Shown here: positions 51,511-57,696 of the stretch, piece by piece
Numbering within the stretch: the stretch's first letter is position 1
How the letters are laid out: the number at the start of each line of letters is the position of its first letter
Origin: Antribacter soli
Lineage (GTDB): Bacteria; Actinomycetota; Actinomycetes; Actinomycetales; Cellulomonadaceae
Length of the DNA stretch: 57,696 nucleotides
NCBI RefSeq assembly: GCF_021568775.1
Contig: NZ_JAKGSG010000062.1
Span: 1 to 57,696, forward strand
Reading direction: 5' to 3'
Made by a program: the position numbers and the translations under genes
The notes under the pieces: model-generated
Seen by the model: the letters and a program-made list of their open reading frames with translations, nothing else
Database searches by the model: none
Told to the model about the DNA's origin: nothing

Positions 51511-52899
51511 TCACTCCTCCCCGAGGATCTCCTCGATCGCCGCGTCCACGTCGGCATGCTCCGCGGCCAGCGCCGCGCGCCGCCCCAGGTAGCCGGACGG
51601 GTCGTCGAGGTCGGCAGTGCCGGGCAGCAGGTCGGGGTGCGCCCAGACGGCGTCGCGCGCCTCGGGCCCGCCCTCCCGGGTGACGATCGCGAACAGCTTC
51701 GCGGCGTCGCGCGACCGGCGCGGCCGCAGCTCGAGGCCGACGAGCGTGGAGAACGTCTGCTCGGCGGGGCCCCCGGCGGCACGGCGGCGGCGCATCATCT
51801 CGCGCAACGGCACGGCGTGCGGCAGGTGGGGGAGCGCGGCGGTCGCCGTGACCTCGTCCACCCAGCCCTCGACGAGGGCGAGCACCGTCTCCAGGCGCAG
51901 CAGCGTCTCGCGCTGGGCCTCGGTGTTCTGCAGGCCGAACACGCCGCCGGACAGCGCGCGGCGCAGGGCGTCGGGGTCGGCGAGATCGATGTCCTGCATC
52001 TGCGACTCGAGCGCGGACAGGTCGATCGTGATCCCGTGGGCGTACTGCTCGACGAGCCCCAGCAGGTGTGCCCGCAGCCAGTGGACGTGCGTGAACAGGC
52101 GAGCGTGCGCGGACTCGCGCAGGGCGAGGAAGAGCCGGACCTCGTCGAGCGGGGCGTCGAGCCCCTCGGCGAACGCGGCGACGTTGGTGGGCAGCAGGAC
52201 GGTCTGGGAGTCGTGGAGGAGCGGCACACCGATGTCGGTGGCGCCGAACACCTCGCGGGAGAGCGTCCCGGCGGCCTGGCCCACCTGCATGCCGAACACC
52301 GCGGAGCCGAGGCGCCGCATCATCTGCGCGGGGTCGATGCCACCGAGACCCGCGAGCACCCCCGACGGCATGCCGGGCAGCGGCACGCCGTCCTCGACGC
52401 CATCGGGGAGCTGGTCGTGCAGCACGGTCGCGAGGGCGTCGGAAACCGACGCCGCGACCGGCGCAGCGAGCGCGTTCCAGGCGGGCAGGGTCGCCTCGAC
52501 CCACTCGGACCGCGACCACGCGCGCGAGCCGCCGCCGGCGGGAGGCAGGTCCGTCACGACGTCGAGCCACAGCTCCGCGACGGACAGTGCGTCGGTGACG
52601 GCGCGCGCCTGACCACCCGTGAGGGACGGGTCGCCGCCCTCTGCGACGGCGAACTGGCGGGCGATGTCGTGCGCCACGTCGGCGTTCACCGGCCCCGTGC
52701 CGGGCTCGGACAGCAGGCGCTGCACCTGGGCGAGCGCCTGCTGCATCATCATGGGGTCCGCCGCGCCGCCCAGCGTCGACGGGTCGATGCCACGGGCACG
52801 CATCTCGGCGAGCACCTCGTCCGCGCCGTCGCCCAGCACGGACCGCAACATGTCCTCCCAGGACTGGCCGTTGCCTGGGGGCGGGGGAACCTGGCTCAT
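51511..52899 (-). CDS. Zinc-dependent metalloprotease of the Zincin_2 family
   Basis: 462 aa, equivalent by position to Rv3195. A Pro-rich start (MSQVPPPPGNGQSWED) is followed by a helical region (WLDVVTDLPPAGGGSRAWSR) and the conserved block LRESAHARLFTHVHWLRAHL near residue 255, the family's putative metal site, although a canonical HExxH is not present there. The rest is helical, ending in an acidic tail AIEEILGEE. ATG 52899 has AAGGAG on the minus strand. Activity for this family is predicted rather than shown. Confidence 0.88.
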   Translation of the reverse strand: MSQVPPPPGNGQSWEDMLRSVLGDGADEVLAEMRARGIDPSTLGGAADPMMMQQALAQVQRLLSEPGTGPVNADVAHDIARQFAVAEGGDPSLTGGQARAVTDALSVAELWLDVVTDLPPAGGGSRAWSRSEWVEATLPAWNALAAPVAASVSDALATVLHDQLPDGVEDGVPLPGMPSGVLAGLGGIDPAQMMRRLGSAVFGMQVGQAAGTLSREVFGATDIGVPLLHDSQTVLLPTNVAAFAEGLDAPLDEVRLFLALRESAHARLFTHVHWLRAHLLGLVEQYAHGITIDLSALESQMQDIDLADPDALRRALSGGVFGLQNTEAQRETLLRLETVLALVEGWVDEVTATAALPHLPHAVPLREMMRRRRAAGGPAEQTFSTLVGLELRPRRSRDAAKLFAIVTREGGPEARDAVWAHPDLLPGTADLDDPSGYLGRRAALAAEHADVDAAIEEILGEE

Positions 52900-53074
52900 C
52901 GGGCGCTCCTTGCTCGGTGCGGGCGCTGCCGGGCCACGCACCCGTCAGACGGGCCCGCGACCTTCGACGCTCCGGAACATCACGGTAACCGCGTGAGGCA
53001 CCCCCTGAGTTCCCGCTTCGCTCACGGCGCAGCCTTGTCATCACACGCCCAGCCGGATACGGGATGATGGCCCG

Positions 53075-54235
53075 GTGACGTCGAGCGACCTGCACCAGCC
53101 GGGGCCGCGGCCCGAGCCAGCCTACGGGGCCCTGGGCGCGCACGGCTCGGGCTACCCCGGCCCGTACGACGCCCCCGAGGAGGCCCCCGTGACCCGCCGC
53201 AGCATCACCCTCGGCGTCTCTCTGCTGGTCACGGCACTGCTTGCCGCGGGGGCCCTCGTCCTGCCGGCCCCGTACGCGATGCGGTCGCCCGGCCCCACCG
53301 AGGACACGCTCGGCTCCCAGGGCGGCACGCCGCTGATCCAGATCGAGGGCGCGCCGACCTACGACTCGACGGGCGAGCTGCGCCTGACCACGGTGTCCGT
53401 GGCGGGCGGCCCGGGCTTCGAGATGACGGCGGGCCAGGTGATCCAGGGCTGGCTGGACCCGCAGCGCTCCGTGGTGCCGGTCGAGTCGGTCTTCCCGGAG
53501 GAGACGACCAAGGAGGAGCAGCAGGAGCTCAGCCAGGCCGAGATGCTGTCCTCGCAGGAGGCGGCCACGGCGGCGGCGCTGACGGAGCTCGGCTACGACG
53601 TGCCGGCGACGCTCCGGGTGGCGGCCATCGAGCCCGGTTCCGGCTCCGAGGGCAAGGTCGAGGCGGACGACGTCGTCCGGACGTTCCAGGGCGAGCCGGT
53701 CTCGACGTACGCGGGCCTGATCGCCGACCTCGCGGAGACCACGCCCGGGTCGGACGTCGTCGTCGGCGTGCAGCGCGACGGGAGCGACCAGGACCTCAGG
53801 ATCACGACCGGCCAGGGTGACGGTCGCGCCGTGCTCGGCCTCTACATCGACCCCGAGTACGACTTCCCGGTCGACGTGACGATCCAGATCGACGACATCG
53901 GCGGCCCGAGCGCCGGCACGATGTTCGCGCTCGGCATCATCGACCGGATGACGCGGGAGGACGAGGCGAACGGTGCGGTGATCGCCGGGACGGGCACCAT
54001 CGACGTGAGCGGCGAGGTGGGCCCCATCGGGGGCATCGAGCAGAAGATGTACGGCGCGGTGCGCGACGGCGCCGCATGGTTCCTCGCCCCGGCGAGCAAC
54101 TGCGAGAGCGTCGTCGGCAACGTCCCAGAGGGTCTGCGGGTCGTCAAGGTCGCCAACCTGGGCGAGGCCCGCGACGCCGTCACCGCGATCGGCGCGGGCC
54201 AGGGCGACACGCTCCCCACCTGCACCCAGCAGTAG
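53075..54235 (+). CDS. PDZ-containing Lon-like serine protease (YlbL type)
   Basis: 386 aa membrane-anchored protease. Residues 1-40 polar, one helix around 45-65 (SLLVTALLAAGALVLPAP), then an external part with a PDZ domain (about 185-255, VAAIEPGSGSEGKVEADDVV) and a Lon-type S16 domain: GGPSAGTMFALG holds the catalytic Ser and GIEQKMYGAV the Lys. Equivalent to Rv3194c. GTG start follows TACGG-GATGAT by 6 nt; leaderless transcription is possible but the box is poor. Confidence 0.92.
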   Translation: MTSSDLHQPGPRPEPAYGALGAHGSGYPGPYDAPEEAPVTRRSITLGVSLLVTALLAAGALVLPAPYAMRSPGPTEDTLGSQGGTPLIQIEGAPTYDSTGELRLTTVSVAGGPGFEMTAGQVIQGWLDPQRSVVPVESVFPEETTKEEQQELSQAEMLSSQEAATAAALTELGYDVPATLRVAAIEPGSGSEGKVEADDVVRTFQGEPVSTYAGLIADLAETTPGSDVVVGVQRDGSDQDLRITTGQGDGRAVLGLYIDPEYDFPVDVTIQIDDIGGPSAGTMFALGIIDRMTREDEANGAVIAGTGTIDVSGEVGPIGGIEQKMYGAVRDGAAWFLAPASNCESVVGNVPEGLRVVKVANLGEARDAVTAIGAGQGDTLPTCTQQ

Positions 54236-54262
54236 CGGGAGGGCAGGGAGAGGCTCACGGCA

Positions 54263-54292
54263 TCGGGCAGGCCCTTGCGGACGGCTGCCCGA
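54263..54292 (+). terminator. Hairpin after the PDZ protease gene
   Basis: TCGGGCAG (54263-54270) and CTGCCCGA (54285-54292) around a 14-nt loop. A second small stem GAGGAGGGCCC/GGGCCCCTC lies at 54366-54388 before the next gene. No clear promoter for the UPF0182 gene is seen in this 200-bp gap. Confidence 0.5.
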
Positions 54293-54435
54293 CGGCGGAG
54301 GGTCGTCTTGAGGGGTTCGTGCCGGTGGTGTGTGGGAACCTTGTGCGAAGCCGGACCGTTGCACCGAGGAGGGCCCACCGGGCCCCTCTGCAGACGAGCA
54401 CGCACTCGAAGAAGAAGTAGTGAGGTAACGCAGCC

Positions 54436-57429
54436 GTGTCCTTCGCCGCACCACGCCGCCGGTCCGAAGCCCCCGGACGGCGCCGCAGTCCGCTCGGGGT
54501 GGCGATCGTCGTCCTCGCCGTCGTGATCGCCGGGCTCCTCCTGCTCGCGCAGTTCTGGACCGAGGTGCTCTGGTTCCGACAGCTCGGCTTCCAGAACGTC
54601 ATCTGGACCGAGTGGGGCACGCGTGCGCTGCTCTTCGTGGCCGGGTTCGCGGTCATGGCGGGCACCGTGTTCCTGTCGTTCTCGCTCGCCTACCGCGCAC
54701 GGCCCGTCTACGCGCCGTCCACGCCGGAGCAGGCCACGCTCGACCAGTACCGCGAGGCCGTCGAGCCGCTGCGGCGCGTCGTGACGGTGGCCGCGCCCGT
54801 GATGGTCGGCTTCTTCGCGGGAGTCGCGGCCTCGGCGCAGTGGCGCACGGTGCTGCTCGCCGTGAACGGTGTGCCGTTCGGCCAGGAGGACCCGCAGTTC
54901 GGGATGGACATCGGGTTCTACGTCTTCACGCTGCCCGCCCTCCGGTTCGTCGTGGGCTTCCTCATGGCCGTGGTCGTCATCTCCGGCATCGCCGCGGTGA
55001 TCACGCACTACCTGTACGGCGGCCTGCGCGTCGGGCCGGCGACGGCCTCGGCCTCGCGGACCACGCCAGCGGCCCGTGTCCACCTCGCGGTCGTCGGCGC
55101 CGCGCTGCTGCTCGTCATCGCAGCGAACTACTGGCTCGACCGGTACTCGATCCTCTCGTCCGCCGGAGACAAGTTCGACGGCGCGTCGTACGCGGACGTG
55201 CACGCCGTGATCCCGTCGAAGGGCATCCTCACGGTGGTCGCGATCTTCGTCGCGGCGCTGTTCGTCGTCGCGGCGTTCCGCGGCAACTGGCGCCTGCCGA
55301 CCATCGGCGTGGGGCTGATGGTGGTGTCCGCGATCGCCATCGGCGGCATCTACCCGGCGGTGGTGCAGCGGTTCCAGGTGAACCCGAACGCGCAGGAGCT
55401 CGAGAGCGAGTACATCCAGCGCAACATCGACGCGACGCTCTCGGCATTCGCCATCGACGGCGTGGAGAAGCAGCAGTACGACGCCACCACCGAGGCAGAG
55501 CAGGGCGCGCTGCGCGAGGACGCGCAGACGGCGGCGTCGATCCGCCTCCTCGACCCGCAGATCGTCTCGCCGTCGTTCCGCCAGCTCCAGCAGAACAAGC
55601 AGTACTACGACTTCTCGGACTCCCTGTCGGTCGACCGCTACACCATCGACGGGCAGTCCCGGGACACCGTGATCGCCGTCCGCGAGCTCAACCTGGACGG
55701 TCTCGGTGCCAGCCAGCGCAACTGGGTCAACGACCACACGGTGTACACGCACGGCTACGGCGTCGTCGCCGCGTACGGCAACCAGCCGGGCCCCGACGGC
55801 CGGCCCGCGTTCTTCGAGGGGGGCATCCCCACGACGGGCGAGCTCACGGTCGGCGAGGAGTACGAGCCGCGCGTCTACTTCAGCCCGCAGACGACCGACT
55901 ACTCGATCGTCGGCGCGCCCGACGGCACGGAACCGTGGGAGCTGGACTACCAGGCGGACGACGAGCAGGGCGGCAACCAGGTCAACACGACGTTCCCCAC
56001 GGAGAGCATCGACGCCGGCCCGAATGTCGGCTCGTTCCTGAACACGGCGCTGTTCGCGCTGAAGTTCGGCGAGGAGCAGATCCTGTTCTCCGACCGCGTC
56101 ACGCCCGAGTCGCAGATCCTTTACGACCGTGACCCGCAGTCGCGCGTGGCCAAGGTCGCGCCGTACCTGACCCTGGACAACCGCGTCTACCCGGCCGTGG
56201 TTGACGGGCGCGTCAAGTGGATCATCGACGGCTACACGACCACGGACCACTACCCGTACGCCACCTCCACCCCGATGGAGGAGGTCACGACCGACGCCCT
56301 GACGCTGGCGCAGGCCGGCGCCGTCGAGGCGCCGCAGGAGATCAACTACATCCGCAACTCGGTCAAGGCGACCGTCGACGCGTACGACGGCTCGGTCACC
56401 CTGTACGCCTGGGACACCGAGGACCCGGTGCTGCAGGCGTGGTCGAACGTGTTCCCCACGTCGATCGAGCCGATGTCGCAGATCTCCGGCGACCTGATGA
56501 ACCACCTGCGCTACCCCGAGGACTTGTTCAAGGTGCAGCGCCAGCTTCTGTCGCGGTACCACGTGACCGAGGCCAGGGCGTTCTTCTCCGGCCAGGACTT
56601 CTGGGAGAACCCGCAGGACCCGACGTCGACCGCGACGACCAAGCCGCTGCAGCCGCCGTACTACCTGACGCTGCAGATGCCGGGCCAGGACGAGCCGTCC
56701 TTCTCGCTGACGTCGACCTTCATCCCAGGCGGCAACACCGACCGCGAGATCCTCACGGGGTTCCTGGCGGTCGACGCCGAGGCCGGGTCCGAACCGGGCG
56801 CACGCGCGCCGGGCTACGGGACGCTGCGGCTCCTCGAGCTGCCCCGTGACTCTACGGTGCCCGGCCCCGGCCAGGTGCAGAACAACTTCGACTCCAACCC
56901 GACGATCTCGGAGCAGCTGAACATCCTGGAGCGCGGCTCTTCCGCCGTGGTCCGCGGCAACCAGCTCACGCTCCCGGTCGGCGGCGGGCTCCTGTACGTG
57001 CAGCCGGTGTACATCCAGTCCGCGACCGGCACGCAGTTCCCGCTGCTGCGCCGCGTGCTCGTGGCGTTCGGTGACCAGACCGGGTACGCGGAGACCCTCG
57101 ACGAAGCCCTGGACCAGGTGTTCGGCGGCGACTCCGGCGCGACCGCGGGCGACGCCGGCGGCGAGGCGGACACCACGGTGCCGGACGCGCCGGCCGAGCC
57201 GGACACGACCGAGCCCACGCCGACGCCGTCGCCCACCGAGCCGTCGCCGACCGCGACGGACGCGGCGGCCCGCCTCGACGCCGCTCTCCAGGCGGCCAAC
57301 CAGGCGATGGCGGACGGCCGCGAGGCGCTGTCTGCCGGCGACTTCACCGCCTACGGCGAGGCGCAGGACCGGCTCCAGCAGGCGCTGGAGGACGCCATCG
57401 CGGCGGAGGCGGAGCTGAACGCCGGCTGA
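54436..57429 (+). CDS. UPF0182 integral membrane protein
   Basis: 997 aa, equivalent to Rv3193c. The first 330 residues contain about seven membrane helices (first at about 19-38, VAIVVLAVVIAGLLLLAQFW); the remaining 600 residues are a large external domain with conserved stretches such as NWVNDHTVYTHGYGVV, PRVYFSPQTTDYSIV and LQMPGQDEPSFSLTSTF. A Thr/Pro/Glu-rich acidic linker (about 905-945) leads to a final helical region. Function unknown. GTG start with GAGG about 10 nt upstream. Three GC-rich hairpins follow. Confidence 0.94.
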   Translation: MSFAAPRRRSEAPGRRRSPLGVAIVVLAVVIAGLLLLAQFWTEVLWFRQLGFQNVIWTEWGTRALLFVAGFAVMAGTVFLSFSLAYRARPVYAPSTPEQATLDQYREAVEPLRRVVTVAAPVMVGFFAGVAASAQWRTVLLAVNGVPFGQEDPQFGMDIGFYVFTLPALRFVVGFLMAVVVISGIAAVITHYLYGGLRVGPATASASRTTPAARVHLAVVGAALLLVIAANYWLDRYSILSSAGDKFDGASYADVHAVIPSKGILTVVAIFVAALFVVAAFRGNWRLPTIGVGLMVVSAIAIGGIYPAVVQRFQVNPNAQELESEYIQRNIDATLSAFAIDGVEKQQYDATTEAEQGALREDAQTAASIRLLDPQIVSPSFRQLQQNKQYYDFSDSLSVDRYTIDGQSRDTVIAVRELNLDGLGASQRNWVNDHTVYTHGYGVVAAYGNQPGPDGRPAFFEGGIPTTGELTVGEEYEPRVYFSPQTTDYSIVGAPDGTEPWELDYQADDEQGGNQVNTTFPTESIDAGPNVGSFLNTALFALKFGEEQILFSDRVTPESQILYDRDPQSRVAKVAPYLTLDNRVYPAVVDGRVKWIIDGYTTTDHYPYATSTPMEEVTTDALTLAQAGAVEAPQEINYIRNSVKATVDAYDGSVTLYAWDTEDPVLQAWSNVFPTSIEPMSQISGDLMNHLRYPEDLFKVQRQLLSRYHVTEARAFFSGQDFWENPQDPTSTATTKPLQPPYYLTLQMPGQDEPSFSLTSTFIPGGNTDREILTGFLAVDAEAGSEPGARAPGYGTLRLLELPRDSTVPGPGQVQNNFDSNPTISEQLNILERGSSAVVRGNQLTLPVGGGLLYVQPVYIQSATGTQFPLLRRVLVAFGDQTGYAETLDEALDQVFGGDSGATAGDAGGEADTTVPDAPAEPDTTEPTPTPSPTEPSPTATDAAARLDAALQAANQAMADGREALSAGDFTAYGEAQDRLQQALEDAIAAEAELNAG

Positions 57430-57439
57430 CGCACGGCGC

Positions 57440-57557
57440 CCGCGGCCGTATGGCCGCGGCACGCCGCTCACTGACGCGGGCCCCCGGCGCTCTCGCGCCG
57501 GGGGCCCGCGCCGGGCGCGGCCGCCTGCCGCGCGCGCGAGCACCCCGGGGGTGCTCG
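57440..57557 (+). terminator. Three consecutive hairpins after the UPF0182 gene
   Basis: CCGCGGCC/GGCCGCGG (57440-57459), a perfect 15-bp stem (57476-57490 with 57495-57509, loop TCTC) and CGAGCACCCC/GGGGTGCTCG (57537-57557). The middle one is the probable terminator. Confidence 0.7.
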
Positions 57558-57563
57558 TGCGGG

Positions 57564-57589
57564 CGGGGGGGGGGGGGGGGCCCCCCCCC
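57564..57589. other. Poly-G/poly-C junction, assembly artefact
   Basis: About 17 G followed by 9 C joining the genomic flank to a duplicated uvrD2 fragment. Confidence 0.85.
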
Positions 57590-57696
57590 GCGCCTCCAGG
57601 AGTACAAGGCGCCGTTCATCGCCGAGGCGGCACGGCGGGTCGGCCTCGGCGTCGACCGCGTCGCCATCCGCGACCTTTCGTCCGAGGTGGAGTGGG
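57588..57696 (+). repeat. Misplaced copy of internal uvrD2 sequence
   Basis: The final 109 bases are identical to 46990-47098, in frame inside uvrD2 (from about codon 125), and begin right after the poly-G/C junction. Identity without a single difference plus the junction argues for a misassembled contig end, not a real duplicated gene. Confidence 0.9.

Noticed and set aside
53842-57543. 1233-codon minus-strand open frame opposite the UPF0182 gene
   Set aside because: Shadow of the real gene; Arg/Val/His-rich low-complexity translation with no family pattern.
57588-57696. A second helicase gene starting at the window end
   Set aside because: Exact copy of internal uvrD2 sequence directly after a homopolymer junction, so misassembly is the better explanation.

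Overview
The window is high-GC DNA from an actinobacterium, most likely a plant-polysaccharide-degrading member of the Micrococcales (Cellulomonadaceae/Promicromonosporaceae type; this placement is inference). Supporting signs are the strong GC bias at third codon positions, many GTG starts, a mycoredoxin (mycothiol redox), a WhiB7 regulator, the AdnAB nuclease, a ZTP riboswitch before glyA, and at least eleven genes whose -10 box lies 6-8 nt before the start codon (leaderless transcripts). It looks like a draft contig: poly-G/poly-C blocks interrupt it at about 10.33-10.45 kb, 32.25-32.28 kb and 57.56-57.59 kb, and its last 109 bases repeat an internal piece of uvrD2.

Left part, 0-10.3 kb: the ATPase and permease of a monosaccharide ABC importer (gguAB), a ZTP-riboswitch-controlled one-carbon operon glyA-folD, a VOC protein, exonuclease III, and a three-gene MacAB-like export module. 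Two very long near-perfect palindromes (5337-5415 and 6910-6977) follow folD and the exonuclease gene.

Galactan locus, 10.4-20.1 kb: a secreted GH53 endo-galactanase, a GH42 beta-galactosidase and galK on the minus strand face a lipoprotein/two-permease sugar importer and a LacI regulator on the plus strand. A 22-bp symmetrical operator candidate overlaps the start of GH42 transcription. Galactan is cut outside, oligosaccharides are imported, hydrolysed to galactose and phosphorylated; no dedicated ATPase is present.

Middle, 20.1-32.2 kb: an epimerase-like reductase, a small membrane protein, Mrp, an unassigned 618-aa multidomain protein (OB/S1-like domains, coiled coil, compact C-terminal domain) that is the least explained gene here, then DUF1003, MgtE-N/CBS protein, a YflT-like stress protein, Xaa-Pro aminopeptidase, alpha/beta hydrolase, PHP phosphoesterase, MarC and DUF1905.

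Right part, 32.3-57.4 kb: a conserved actinobacterial core block matching, from memory, M. tuberculosis Rv3211 down to Rv3193c: DEAD-box helicase, MiaE-like ferritin-fold protein, DUF3107, DUF3152, adnA, adnB, an APH-like kinase, nudC, mycoredoxin, uvrD2, whiB7 with a 52-codon upstream ORF and attenuator, an E1/ThiF-like protein, a YgjP-like metallopeptidase, a zincin, a PDZ-Lon-like protease and a UPF0182 membrane protein. No tRNA, rRNA, CRISPR array, transposase or prophage gene was seen.
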